Shown piece by piece: positions 48,026-58,818 of a DNA stretch of 64,000 bases; the stretch's first letter is position 1, and every line of letters starts with the position of its first letter. The position numbers and the translations under genes are program-made. The notes beneath the pieces are model-generated. The model did not search any database, was not told the origin of the DNA, and saw nothing but the letters and a program-made list of their open reading frames with translations. Source of the stretch: Leishmania donovani (taxonomy: Eukaryota > Euglenozoa > Kinetoplastea > Trypanosomatida > Trypanosomatidae); NCBI RefSeq assembly GCF_000227135.1, contig NC_018230.1, positions 1 through 64,000 of the forward strand. The letters run 5' to 3'.

Positions 48026-49708
48026 ATGCTCCGTCGCACCGTGTCCTGGGCCTTCGCGGCCTTCAAGTGCCCACCTGTGCTGAATGAGCCCATGGACAAC
48101 TTCGAGCCGGGCTCCGCCTCTGCGAAGGGGACGCTGGAGGCCTGCAAGGCGGCTCGCGGGGAGGTGCGGGAGTGCCCAATCATGATTGGCGGCAAGCCGT
48201 ACACCTCCTCGAACATCATCAAGGGCATTATGCCCTCGGATCACCAAGTGCAGATTGCCAAGGCCTACAACGCAACGCCGGAGCTCGCGAGGAAGGCTGT
48301 GGAGGCGGCTGTGGAGGCCTCCAAGGAGTGGAGCCAGGTGCCCTTCCGCGACCGTGCGGCCATCTTCTACAAGGCGGCACACCTCCTGTCAACCAAATAC
48401 CGCCACGAGATGCGCGCCGCGACGATGCTGGGCCAGAGCAAGAATCCGTGGCAGGCGGAGATCGACTGCGTCGCCGAGGCCTGTGACTTCATCCGCTGGA
48501 ACATCCACTTTGCTGAGGAGCTGTACGCACAGCAGCCGCGCTCCGTCTCGAACAGCGGCGTGTGGAACACGACGGACTACCGTCCGCTCGAGGGGTTTGT
48601 GTCGGCCATCACGCCCTTCAACTTCACGGCCATCGCCGCGAACCTCGCTGGCACGCCGGCGCTGATGGGCAACACGGTGGTCTGGAAGCCGAGCCCGACA
48701 GCGGTGCTCTCGAACTACCTCATGTACAAGATTATGGAGGAGGCAGGGCTGCCGGCTGGCGTCATCAATTTTGTGCCGTGCGAGCCAGCGGTGATGGACA
48801 GCGCCGTGAATGCCGACCCGCGCCTCGCCGCCGTCGTCTTCACCGGCTCGACCCGCGTCTTTACCGAAATCAACAAGAACGTCTTCAGCCGCCTCGAGAC
48901 GTACCACAACTTTCCGCGCATCTCCGGCGAGACGGGCGGCAAGGACTTCCACCTCGTCCACCCCTCTGCCGACATGAAGCACGTGGCAGCCGGCACCGTC
49001 CGTGGCGCTTTCGAGTTCCAAGGGCAGAAATGCAGCGCGTGCTCGCGGCTGTACGCGCCAAAGACCTGCTGGAAGGAGTTGAAGGCATTGCTCATCAAGG
49101 GCCAGAAGCAGATCAAGATGGGCCAGCCGGACGACTTCCAGAGCTTCATGTGCGCCGTCATCGACGAGACGTCCTTCAACAAGAATAAGAAGTACATCGA
49201 AATCGCCAAGGCGGACTCGAGCAACTACGAGGTCGTTGTGGGAGGCAAGTGCGACAAGACGAGGGGGTACTTCGTTGAGCCGACCATCATTGAGACGAAG
49301 GACCCCCGCGCGCAGCTCATGCGCGAGGAGATATTTGGCCCTGTGCTGACGGTGTTTGTGTATGACGACAGTAAGCCGGGGTACTGGAAAGAAGTGTGCG
49401 AGCTCGTCGACTCGACCACGAAGTACGGCCTGACCGGTGCCGTCTTCTCTCGCGAGCGTGCGCCGATCAGGGAGGCGGACAAGTACCTGCGCTACGCGGC
49501 GGGCAACTACTATGTGAACGACAAGTGCACCGGCGCTGTCGTTGGCCAGCAGCCGTTCGGCGGCTCGCGCCTGAGCGGCTCGAATGACAAGCCGGGTGCC
49601 GGCCAGTTCGTCACCCGCTTCGTCTCGGCCCGCTCCATCAAGGAGAGCTTCGACGTGACGCCCACCATCTCGTACCCGCACCAGCTGCCCGATGTGTACA
49701 CGCTGTAG
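48026..49708 (+). CDS. P5CDH: Delta-1-pyrroline-5-carboxylate dehydrogenase (mitochondrial)
   Basis: 560 aa. Oxidises glutamate semialdehyde (from P5C) to glutamate with NAD, the second step of proline catabolism in the mitochondrion. Aldehyde-dehydrogenase hallmarks are intact: catalytic Cys336 in FQGQKCSACSR and general-base Glu302 in ISGETGGKDFHLVH. The NAD-binding WKPSPTAVLSNY and FTGST segments and a C-terminal PFGGSRLSG motif are also present. The extended N-terminus (MLRRTVSWAFAAFKCP) is basic and presequence-like. Length agrees with human ALDH4A1. No proline dehydrogenase lies next to it here. Confidence 0.97.
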   Translation: MLRRTVSWAFAAFKCPPVLNEPMDNFEPGSASAKGTLEACKAARGEVRECPIMIGGKPYTSSNIIKGIMPSDHQVQIAKAYNATPELARKAVEAAVEASKEWSQVPFRDRAAIFYKAAHLLSTKYRHEMRAATMLGQSKNPWQAEIDCVAEACDFIRWNIHFAEELYAQQPRSVSNSGVWNTTDYRPLEGFVSAITPFNFTAIAANLAGTPALMGNTVVWKPSPTAVLSNYLMYKIMEEAGLPAGVINFVPCEPAVMDSAVNADPRLAAVVFTGSTRVFTEINKNVFSRLETYHNFPRISGETGGKDFHLVHPSADMKHVAAGTVRGAFEFQGQKCSACSRLYAPKTCWKELKALLIKGQKQIKMGQPDDFQSFMCAVIDETSFNKNKKYIEIAKADSSNYEVVVGGKCDKTRGYFVEPTIIETKDPRAQLMREEIFGPVLTVFVYDDSKPGYWKEVCELVDSTTKYGLTGAVFSRERAPIREADKYLRYAAGNYYVNDKCTGAVVGQQPFGGSRLSGSNDKPGAGQFVTRFVSARSIKESFDVTPTISYPHQLPDVYTL

Positions 49709-50491
49709 TGAGGCAGCGGCAACCAGGCTGGCCATAAAAGTGGGCGCTACGGCCTGGATGTGCATTTGAATTCCGAGGTGTCGAGAGAAACGAAGGAGAG
49801 CGGCCGACAGACACGTACTTTGGAGGGGGAAGCACAGGCTCTTCACCAGCTTCTAGCATGCCATGCGCGTCATGGACGTTGTCGTAGCCTCCCACGCCGA
49901 TCATCGATCCCGAAGCCCTGACGAGGTGCGCGTGTGAGCGCGCGTGCCTCGACGATGCGGCGAGACGAAGAGGGCGTTTAAGAGACGCACCACACGCCGA
50001 CCAATGTGTGGAGAACGGAAAGGAAAACGATCGGACTTAACTTTATTTTTGAATTCCGCACGCTCACGTACACGCACACAGGCGATCCGCCACCTTCCCT
50101 AACCTCGCTGCCAAGGCTCATCCTCTCCATCTCGCGCTCGCGCACGGCCCCGCCTCGTTCATTCATCCTTCTCTGTGTCTGTGCCGACAGTTTGTCGGTG
50201 TTTTCGTGTGCGTCCGCGCCTGAGTCGTTGCCCCCCCCCCCCACCAACATACACGCACACGCACACACACGCTTGATCCTGAGGGCCTCTTCCTATGTAT
50301 GCAAGTGCCCAGCGTTTTCCTGTGTCGGATATGCTGTGTGTGCGCTTTCTCTGTCGCATCCCTGCCTCTGTCTCGGCGTGCATGCGTGCGCGTTCAGGTG
50401 TGAGCTTGATGGCGCGTCCCACACACGCGCCACCACGTTTCCGCCTCGCTCGCTCTCCGCCCTCTGCGCTTTCATGTTCTTTCCCCTTGTG

Positions 50492-50522
<31 letters not shown>

Positions 50523-51488
50523 AGGGGGGGCCTGCGTGATGGACGGCGGCGGGTGACGGTCATGGCGATGGTCGCAGAGGGGAGCCGCCGGCGGGGGCGT
50601 GTTGCTCTTTCCTTCGCGAGGAGGCGCAGAGCGGACTGTGATGAGGGTACGTTGAGGGGCTGCCGCGGCGTGGTACGAGGAGGGATGGTGAAGGGCACAG
50701 CACAGTCGTGTGTAGGGGAAGGGCCGAGAGGCGAGCCGGAGTGTCTGTCTCTCCCGTCCTTTATCCGTATTCTGTGTGTTGTTTAATTCGTCGCATGATG
50801 CCGGAAGACGTTGAAACGCTCTAGCGCTAAGTCGAAGGGAGGAAGAAGAAGAGAGGGGAAGGAAATAGACGCACAGGTACGTGCGCAGCGGCAGACGCAC
50901 ACACACAGACACACACACACACACACACACACTTGTGTCGTGCGTGAGCGTGTCGCGTCGTTTTTGCATGCTTTTCAGTGATACTGTTGTTCGCCTGGGC
51001 TTGCACCGGCCCCTCATCGCTCGCCGCTTCTGATTTTCACATCCTCTCCTCCACCGTGCGCATGAGCGCGCGAAAAATGTTAACGTGTACACTCGTAAGC
51101 GCTGAAACGAGTACCTGCACCAGCGGCAATAATAAGGGTCTCTCGGGAGGGTGCCGCACAGCCACCACCGCCCCCCACCCCACCCCACACACACATTCAT
51201 ATCTCCATTCCTGCGACGCACCTTTTCCTCCTTCCCAGCAGCCCTTTCTGTGCTGTACTCTATGAGTTGGTGCTCGCATCTCCGACTGCGCAGGTTACCC
51301 CAGTAGCGCGTGAGGAGACTCCCTTGTTCTGATGCTTCGCTCCGTGGTTGCCCTCCCTCTCTTCTCCTCATTTCGCTAGCCTGCATCTCTGAATAAGCGG
51401 GGGCGCTTCACGGACGGCAGGAGCGGCCGGACGCAAACTCAAGAGCAGGCAGGATCAGCATCGCTTGCTCGTATTATCGTCAGAAATC
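49709..51488. other. Long intergenic region with paired TG and CA tracts
   Basis: 1.78 kb with no credible gene. Poly-C at 50230-50241, (TG)n at 50488-50516, (CA)n at 50897-50932. The TG and CA tracts are complementary in the transcript. A CTCTCTTCTCCTC tract near 51356-51370 leads to a candidate acceptor AG at 51378-51379; another is 51482-51483. Confidence 0.55.
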
Positions 51489-52628
51489 ATGCAGGAGTCG
51501 AACACACTCATCTTCGACGTGCCGGACGCGTTTCAGGTGGAGTCGATCATCGGCCAGGGGGCGTACGGTGCGGTCTGCAAGGCTGTCTTCTGCGATGACC
51601 AGATCGCCGTGAAGAAGATCCCGCACTACTCGCGCAGCGAGGACACGGCGCGCCGGGTGCTTCGCGAGATCGAAATACTGCAAAACCTTCAGTTCTGCGA
51701 GCAGGTAGTAGGCTGCCGCCTCTTCTTCCGACCCAAGAGCGAGGAGAAAGACGTGTACGTGGCAATGGACTACATCCCAGCGGACCTTTCTTCTGTAATC
51801 AAGAACGGCGCCATCACGCTTGACGAGAGCGTCGTGCGGTACATAACGTGCCAGCTGCTGCTGGCACTGCGCGCACTGCACCGCTGCAAGGTACTGCACC
51901 GTGACGTGAGCACCCGCAACATTCTGATCCACTACAACTCACAGGTGTTCCTGTGCGACTTCGGGCTCAGTCGCTTCTTCGACCCGGATGAGCAGCTCAG
52001 CTTCGGGGTCGTGACGCAGTGGTACCGCGCACCGGAGATCATCCTCGACGCGGCCTACAGTTACGCGAGCGATGTGTGGAGTGTTGGGGTCATCCTCGGT
52101 GAGCTGCTGCTGCGCCGCCACCTGTTCCCTGGAAAGTCAAACGACTCTGCGAATCAGCTGCAGCTCATCTTTCACCTGGTCGGCACGCCCTCCAAGGATG
52201 TCTTTGACGCGGATCGCTCCTTCGGCCGCGCCAGCCAGAACGCCAAGAACTACGCGCTAGCTTACATCGAACGCCGCCCGTGCCCGTCCACGCTAGTGAA
52301 TCTTTTGTCCACCGCGCCGGTGCTGCACCACTCGGCCATCGCCGCAGTGCCGCCGCAGGCAGTGCAGCTTGCCGAGCAGCTCCTGCAGTTCGACCCGGCC
52401 AAGCGACCGAGCGCCGACGAGGCCCTGCGACATCCGTGGTTTGACCCGTGCCGCGCCTTCATTGATGAGGTGGTGCAGCACCAGGACGAGGAAGAGATCC
52501 CGGTGTTTACGCAGACGCAGAACATGAACGTCGAGGAGCTGGTGAAGCGCATCGAGGAGGTGGTGCCGGTCTTCTCTGAGGATCTGCTCGTGGAGGACGA
52601 CGGCGGCGGTGCCGCGGGCAGTGCGTAG
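51489..52628 (+). CDS. MAP-kinase-like protein kinase with atypical activation and catalytic loops
   Basis: 379 aa from the ATG at 51489; a TTG lies eight codons upstream. CMGC-type kinase domain: glycine loop GQGAYGAV at about 18-25, ATP-anchoring Lys in IAVKK near 40, DFG at 157-159, WYRAPE near 179-184, and a CMGC-type insert (RRPCPSTLVNLL) followed by DPAKRPSADEALRHPWF. The catalytic loop reads HRDVSTRN (137-144), so Asp139 is present but the usual Lys two residues later is Ser. The place of the MAPK TxY motif reads SFG, so dual phosphorylation in the usual way is not possible. The C-terminal ~50 residues are acidic. It could be active with altered control, or weakly active. Confidence 0.87.
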   Translation: MQESNTLIFDVPDAFQVESIIGQGAYGAVCKAVFCDDQIAVKKIPHYSRSEDTARRVLREIEILQNLQFCEQVVGCRLFFRPKSEEKDVYVAMDYIPADLSSVIKNGAITLDESVVRYITCQLLLALRALHRCKVLHRDVSTRNILIHYNSQVFLCDFGLSRFFDPDEQLSFGVVTQWYRAPEIILDAAYSYASDVWSVGVILGELLLRRHLFPGKSNDSANQLQLIFHLVGTPSKDVFDADRSFGRASQNAKNYALAYIERRPCPSTLVNLLSTAPVLHHSAIAAVPPQAVQLAEQLLQFDPAKRPSADEALRHPWFDPCRAFIDEVVQHQDEEEIPVFTQTQNMNVEELVKRIEEVVPVFSEDLLVEDDGGGAAGSA

Positions 52629-53724
52629 GCAGGCATCCAGCTTTCTCGACGCCCCCTACGTGCGTGTGGCGGGCCGAAGAGAGGTGGCGTGACGCCTGCA
52701 GCAGGCAAACCGTCGCAGGGGTGATGTTCGTGTGGCCCCTAGTCGAACAAGACGACGGAGCCGGGCGATGCGAGAGAGAACAACGATGCACAAGAGGGAA
52801 AAGAAAGCAAGAGAGGTGCGGGACGAGCCGCGGCGTGGCTGAGTGTGGCGGCGATCGTGGCCGGCGGGGCGACAGCCCACCCGTGCAGACGGGAAAACGG
52901 CGGGTCGAAGCAGAAGTACAAGAGAGGGAGCAAAGAGATGGCGCTTCGAACCAAACGACAGGGGAACAGCCGGAGAGGAGGAGGGGGAGGCTTCCATCGC
53001 ACGCATCTTCTTTCCCTTGACCCTTCACCAAGCACCATCATCACGCGCATGGTAATGGTGATGATGGCGGCCGCGGGTGGCGCGTTGCCCTTGTACGCTG
53101 AGCTCTCTTTGTTGGCATCGGCTCCGTCATTCTCTGTCTTGTGTGTGCGTGCGTGCGTGTGTGTGTGTGTATATGTATGGTGGTGCCCTCGACTTTTTTT
53201 TGCTCACGAATGCTCAGCCAAAACCGCAAGACCTCCGCCCGCCCCCTCCCCTCCACGCACCTTCCACTCCCTCTGACGCTGGCGTATTACTCGAGCCTCA
53301 AGCTGCTCCTTTATCTGTTGTCTGGGTGTGCGCGCATGTGCATGTGCGTGTGTATCTGTATGCTCCGCCTCCATCCCGCCCCTTCTCCATCCACATCTCT
53401 TCCCCCTCTCTTCTCCCCGGTGGCGCAGAGCTGTCTGCTGACGAGCACAAGGTCAGGAGAGCAGTCGGCTCTTGCAAGCCCCGCCTGCTCTTCCAGCGCA
53501 CGCGGTTCTCTCTCCCGTGCCCCACTCGCAGCGGCAGTGCTGATTGGCTGGCTGGCTTTGTGTGTGTGTGTGTGTGTGTGTATCTCAGGGCGGATTGCCC
53601 GTTAGCAGCGCCTTCGTCCTCCCCCTTCACTTGTGTCGTCTCCCATCCGCAGCCCCCCACCCCACCCGTCCCGCTCTTTGCGAGTCGTATTGCCGTTGTC
53701 TTTCGTCCTGGAACGCCGTGGCCG
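52629..53724. other. Intergenic region
   Basis: 1.1 kb, no separate gene. TG tracts lie at 53139-53170 and 53558-53581. Candidate acceptor AG at 53651-53652. The next frame is open from 53077, but that part is leader. Confidence 0.55.
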
Positions 53725-54666
53725 ATGCCGTCCCCAGCGATGCTGCGCACCAGCAGCGTGCTGCTGGACAAGTCGATGTTCGCTGCGAAGCGCCGTGTCA
53801 TTGTACCGATCCAGCCCACGCCCGGCTACCCGGCGCACTTTATCAAGGCGTCCTTCACGACGGATCCGCTCAAGGAGAAGCAGAAGGCCCGCTTCTCCTC
53901 CGGCGGTGACGCGATGCGCGAGGTGCAGGACATCCCCAAGCGGCTGGAGGGCCAGCGGTCGCGTGCCGAGCTCACATCGCGCGGTGACGAGGACTTTGCG
54001 GCGCTCATCGAGTTCATCCAGGGCGCCTCATACGACCAGCTCATCTCCGGTCGGCGCTTTCGAAAGATCTATGAGAAGCTGTCCGAGAACGACGACATGT
54101 TTGTCTGGCTGTGCCACACCGCCATGGCGGTACTGAACCCCGGCGACATGCGCTCGCGGCTCATGCACAATCACCTCAAGGCGCTCGCGGAGGCCGTGGC
54201 GAGTGGCGAGATGACCCAGCGAACGGCGTTTCGCTTCTTCGAGTCCGCCGTGCGCAGCCCGGCCTACCGCGAGATCGCAGCTCGCCAGCTGGAAACTGGC
54301 GCGGCTACTCGCCTGGCTGGCTTGGCAGCGGCGGCGGACGTGATGCGCGAGATGGGGCTGACACGGCGTCCCATGTCGTCCTACTTTGAGCTGTATCAGC
54401 GCATCGTGGAGCGCAGCGAGGCCATGACGCCGTGGGGCTTCCCGCCCCTCTTCCAGTTCGAAGAGCGGCTGGCGCTGGAGCCACGACTGAAGTTCTTCTC
54501 ACGTGCGGGGCAGCAGCAGCTGGAGCGACGCCGTCGAGGCTCTATCTTCTCCCCGCACACAATCCTGCAGGGGCGGCGCATCTTCTGGATTCCGCCGACG
54601 TGGAACCGCGCCGGTCGCTTCATTGGGCCGCATATAAACCTGTACCCAGGCCTCACGCCTGACTAA
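53725..54666 (+). CDS. Probable mitochondrial protein of unknown function
   Basis: 313 aa from the ATG at 53725; a second ATG at 53740 gives MLRTSSVLLDKS. The N-terminus is basic and presequence-like. The body is helical and Arg-rich (ELYQRIVERSEAM, FESAVRSPAYREIAARQLE). A C-terminal stretch is rich in Trp, Pro and Arg (RRIFWIPPTWNRAGRFIG). I recognise no family. The size and basic character would suit a mitoribosomal or RNA-processing protein, but that is a guess. The start choice rests on the upstream splice AG at 53651-53652. Confidence 0.75.
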   Translation: MPSPAMLRTSSVLLDKSMFAAKRRVIVPIQPTPGYPAHFIKASFTTDPLKEKQKARFSSGGDAMREVQDIPKRLEGQRSRAELTSRGDEDFAALIEFIQGASYDQLISGRRFRKIYEKLSENDDMFVWLCHTAMAVLNPGDMRSRLMHNHLKALAEAVASGEMTQRTAFRFFESAVRSPAYREIAARQLETGAATRLAGLAAAADVMREMGLTRRPMSSYFELYQRIVERSEAMTPWGFPPLFQFEERLALEPRLKFFSRAGQQQLERRRRGSIFSPHTILQGRRIFWIPPTWNRAGRFIGPHINLYPGLTPD

Positions 54667-55608
54667 GCCAACGGTGTCAAGCGACCGAGGTGTTCCGTGT
54701 GCGCGTGCGCACGTGCGGTGCGTGAAGGACGGAGGAGGCGAGCAATGGCCTCGACGGAGGGGATAACGGAAGCGTCCGCCTTGCCCTCTTCCTGTGTGTG
54801 TGTGTATGTGTGTGTGACTGTGCCTGTGTCTGCGTGTGCGTGTGTGTGTGTGTGTGCACTATCTGCGCAGTCGCTGAAGCGGTGTTAACGGTCTTCCCGC
54901 ATCCGAAGCACAGAGGCAAAGGACATAGGCCCAAACCGTGTCTGCGCGTCTGCGAGGGTGTGTGTGTGTGAGTTGCTACAAGTTCGGTGGTAGTGAGAGG
55001 GCAACACGTGCGAAGGATCTGTGACCAGCACGGCGGCAGTAGGGGCAGGCAGGCATGAGATTGCTCGTCTGCATGCCTTCCGTCCGTCTCCACAGCCACA
55101 TGGGCAGGCCCGACTCCACTGCATTCACATCGCCTTGTTTCCCTGCCCCTCCTCGCTCTCTGTACTTGTGCGGCACATCTGCACGGTCACCGGCCCTCTC
55201 TCCACTACACAAGCAACACCTGAAGCTGCGCCACACAGCCATCGCACTGTAGAACGAACTCCCCCTCCCCCTCCCCCAACACACACAGACGCACCTCTCG
55301 CTCTCAGTTCTCCCTCCGACACGTGCAGACATTGCCGACACGCACCACACACACACACGCACACACACACGCACACACACGCGCGCGCAGCTCTGCACTC
55401 TCGCTCGAAGTCAGCCCGTGCTTGTGTGTTTGTGTGTGCAAGGAAGCCGGGTTGGCCTGTGGCACCGCCTTTGCCGTTGCGGCTGCGGCTACTGTGATCG
55501 GTGGAACGGAAACTCGAATCAGCTCCGTCCCCCGTCCCCGCACCCTCCCTGATCATTCTAGGTTGCCGACCCCATCAGCGCACCGGCCGACAGGGCAGCA
55601 CTTCCACG
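54667..55608. other. Intergenic region with paired TG and CA tracts
   Basis: 942 bp. TG tracts at 54793-54816 and 54834-54856, and CA tracts at about 55346-55380. Candidate acceptor AG at 55560-55561, 48 nt before the acyl-CoA ligase ATG. No gene seen. Confidence 0.55.
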
Positions 55609-57723
55609 ATGGGAGGCGCTGTGTCGTTCTGCCTCCAGAAGCTCAACAAGGTGAGCGAGGTGGAGTACGCGCCCTACAAGGAGTATGCCGCCTATGGCGA
55701 GCAGAGCGTCCCGGTGAAAGGCAGCGATGATTCTGGCCGCTCCATGATCTACCGTATGTCGAACACGAGCGAAGAGGAGTTGAAACGCCTGCGCAACGAG
55801 TGGTACGCGGGTGGCTCCTGCCTCTCCGTTCTCGAGAACCTCTGCAAGGAGCGCGGCAAGCGCACATGCCTGGCCTACAGGAAGCTGAAGACCATCGAGA
55901 AGAACGAGACCACCACCAGTGATGGTCGCAAGAAAGTGCTGGAGACGTACGTCTTTGAGCCGGGGCAGAAGACAATGAGCTACGCCCGCTTCTGGCAGAA
56001 CATCGTCAACTTCGGCCGCGGTCTCCACGAGATCGGCCTCACGAAGGGCAACACCGTCTCCGTCTACGAGGAGACCCGCTGGCAGTGGCTGTGCACCATG
56101 TACAGCTGCTGGTCGCAGGGCCTCCTCGTGTCCACTGTGTACGCCAACCTCGGTGAGGACGCGCTCCAGTACGCCTTGGACGAGACTCAGTGCAATGCAA
56201 TTGTGTGCAACGGCTCCAAGGTGAAGGACGTGCTCACGATGTTCAAGGTAATCGAGGCGCCCAAGGGCACCAAGGTCATCTACCTCGATGAGCTGCCGCC
56301 CTCGGTGACGTCGGAGGAGTACGAGCTGTACGCGTGGAGCGACGTGATGGCGCGCGGCAAGAACAGCGAGGCCAACTGCCGCATCCCGAGTGGCGCCGAG
56401 AGCAAAGATGAGCTCGCGCTCATCATGTACACGAGCGGCACCACCGGCAACCCGAAGGGCGTCATGCACACGCACGGCAGCCTCTACTGCGGCTGCATGA
56501 CGATCAGTCAGCGAATCAACGACCTGCTAGGGGAGATGAAGGAGCAGGAGTGGTACTGCTCGTACCTTCCCCTCGCCCACATCATGGAGCTCGCCGTCAC
56601 GTCGGTGCTCATGATGCGCGGCGTCATCATCGGCTACGGCAGCCCGCGCACACTGATGGACACCTTCGCCAAGCCGTACGGCGACCTGACCGCGTACCGG
56701 CCGTTCGTCTTCGTCGCTGTCCCGCGTGTCTTTGATAGCATGAGAAGGGCCGTAGAGGATAAGCTGCCGCCTCCGGGGTCGATGAAGCGCAAGATCTTCG
56801 ACAAGGCCTATCAGGCGCGCCTCAAGGCGCTCAAGAATGGCTGCGATACGCCGTTCTTTAACAAGAGGGTTTTCGCCAATGCCCGTAAGGTGATGGGCGG
56901 CCGCGTGTACGCGATGCTCAGTGGCGGCGGCCCGCTCTCGGAGTCCACGCAGGAATTCATTAACGTTGTCTTTGGCATGGTGATCCAGGGCTGGGGCATG
57001 ACAGAGACAGTCGCCTGCGGCGGCATCCAGCGCACGGGCAACCTTGAATACAACTGCGTTGGCCAGGTCCTCAAGACAGCGGAGGTGCAGCTGTTGGACA
57101 CGGATGAGTTCAAGCACACGGATCAGCCAGAGCCGCGCGGTGAGGTGCTGCTGCGCGGCCCCTTCCTCTTCAAGGGCTACTACAAGCAACCGGAGCAGAC
57201 CAGGGAGGCACTGGACGATGATGGATGGCTCCACACCGGCGACGTGGCCTCCATAGCTCCGAACGGCACCATGCGCATCGTTGGCCGCGTCAAGGCGCTC
57301 GCCAAGAATGCCAACGGGGAGTATTTGGCGCTTGAGATGCTGGAGAGCATCTACGGCACTAATGAGATCACTGTTCCGAACGGCGTCTGCGTGCTCGTCC
57401 ACCCGCACCGCAGCTACATCACCATCATTGCCTTGACCAACGAGAAGCTGGTCAAGGCGTTCATGGAAAAGTATAAGATCAAAAACAGCGAGTTTCCTGC
57501 AATCCTGGACGACGCAGAGTTCTTGAAAATGGCGCTTCAAAGCCTCCAGAAGACTGCCCGTGACGCGAACCGCTGCTCGTTCGAGGTTGTGCAGGGCGTG
57601 AAGCTGCTGAACGAGGAGTGGACACCAGAGAATGGTGTGCTGACGGCCGCCATGAAGCTCAAGCGCCGCATCATCAACGAAAACTACGCGGATGTCATCA
57701 GCAAGCTCTTCGAGAACCAATAG
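55609..57723 (+). CDS. Long-chain fatty-acyl-CoA ligase (synthetase)
   Basis: 704 aa. Activates long-chain fatty acids to acyl-CoA via an acyl-adenylate. The AMP-binding P-loop reads MYTSGTTGNPKGVM at about 273-286. Other family motifs are GWGMTE (about 463), a GWLHTGD motif near 539-545, and the C-terminal NGEYLALE loop near 568. Overall length and order match eukaryotic ACSL proteins. The N-terminus (MGGAVSFC) fits an N-myristoylation consensus (Gly2, Ser6) with a Cys at position 8 for possible palmitoylation, which would tether the enzyme to a membrane. No transmembrane segment is obvious. The ATG at 55609 follows a good splice AG. Leishmania has several tandem ACS genes elsewhere; this copy is alone. 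Confidence 0.96.
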   Translation: MGGAVSFCLQKLNKVSEVEYAPYKEYAAYGEQSVPVKGSDDSGRSMIYRMSNTSEEELKRLRNEWYAGGSCLSVLENLCKERGKRTCLAYRKLKTIEKNETTTSDGRKKVLETYVFEPGQKTMSYARFWQNIVNFGRGLHEIGLTKGNTVSVYEETRWQWLCTMYSCWSQGLLVSTVYANLGEDALQYALDETQCNAIVCNGSKVKDVLTMFKVIEAPKGTKVIYLDELPPSVTSEEYELYAWSDVMARGKNSEANCRIPSGAESKDELALIMYTSGTTGNPKGVMHTHGSLYCGCMTISQRINDLLGEMKEQEWYCSYLPLAHIMELAVTSVLMMRGVIIGYGSPRTLMDTFAKPYGDLTAYRPFVFVAVPRVFDSMRRAVEDKLPPPGSMKRKIFDKAYQARLKALKNGCDTPFFNKRVFANARKVMGGRVYAMLSGGGPLSESTQEFINVVFGMVIQGWGMTETVACGGIQRTGNLEYNCVGQVLKTAEVQLLDTDEFKHTDQPEPRGEVLLRGPFLFKGYYKQPEQTREALDDDGWLHTGDVASIAPNGTMRIVGRVKALAKNANGEYLALEMLESIYGTNEITVPNGVCVLVHPHRSYITIIALTNEKLVKAFMEKYKIKNSEFPAILDDAEFLKMALQSLQKTARDANRCSFEVVQGVKLLNEEWTPENGVLTAAMKLKRRIINENYADVISKLFENQ

Positions 57724-58818
57724 GTGCACGAGCAAGTGTGTGTAGTTTGTTCGGCACCGGTGATGGTTATGGAGAGATAGAGAGAGAGATGGGGCGAGAG
57801 ATGTCCCCCCCCCCTCTCTCTCTCTCTCCCGCCTGTTCAAGCGGCTACGTGGCATGGAGAAGAGAGCGGGGATGAGAACGCCGACAGACCAGCGGAGGCT
57901 TAGCCCCGTGCGGAGACCCGGCCCTTGCTTTTTCTTTCGTTGCCCCCCCCCGTGTACCTGTACGTGTACGTGACGGGCGCACCGGCTCTCGCTGCATCCT
58001 TCCCCCTTCCTTGCTTCGCCGCAACACGGTTGCTGTATCAGCCCCCGACATACACACACACACACTCGCATACGCATCGCACGCGCGATGCCTTTGTTTT
58101 CCGGTGGTGGTGGTGGCCCTCTGTTCTCCGAGCGATGTTATCATAGACACCTAGAGCACAAGCGCTGATCTCTCAGACGCTCTCTGCCCCTCGCTCCTTG
58201 GCTCTGTTATATACACATAAAATCTGCATCATCTACTCCGTCAGACACACGTTGTCTGGCTCATCGTCTTCCTCTCTCCCCTTCCTTCTCTGCCTGTCCC
58301 ACGTACCGCCCCCGCACACGATATCGTGCGTAAGTGCGTGCGCGCCCCAGCCGCGACCGTGAACCCCGTGGCTCGTATTGCCTTCCGAGCATTTTCTCCC
58401 CTCTTCCTTTCTCGCGCTTCCATCTCTACTGGTGACTTCGCCTATCCCGAGCAGTGCTCACTGTCGCGGAGCGGCCAAGGAGAGAAGGAATGGAAGAGAT
58501 GAACGCGGCGGAGACGCCGGTCAATGTCTCGCTTCGTCGAGAGGGGGGGGGCGTGAAGCGCTTGCGGCGGTACGTACGCGTGCGAGCACGTGCGGAGCAG
58601 AGCAGCCGGGGCAGAAGACGTGGAGCAGAGGGCAAGGGGTGAGCACGCCGGAGACATCCATCGGCTGTGCACGACACGGCTGGCTGGAATTTCCGTTCCC
58701 CGCTTTGTTTTTCCTTTTCGCTGTTCTCCTCCGTGCCCCGGAGAACGGGGCACACACACACGCACACACTGAAAAGTGCGTGGCATCGCAGGGCCCAGCG
58801 CACGCACACCCCACTCTG

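Noticed and set aside
48389..49846. 485-codon minus-strand open frame
   Set aside because: It lies antisense to the P5CDH gene. High GC at third positions on the plus strand removes stops from one antisense phase. The translation is Val/Arg/Leu-rich with no domain.
56527..58077. 516-codon minus-strand open frame
   Set aside because: Antisense shadow of the acyl-CoA ligase; no homology by eye and the wrong strand for the polycistron.
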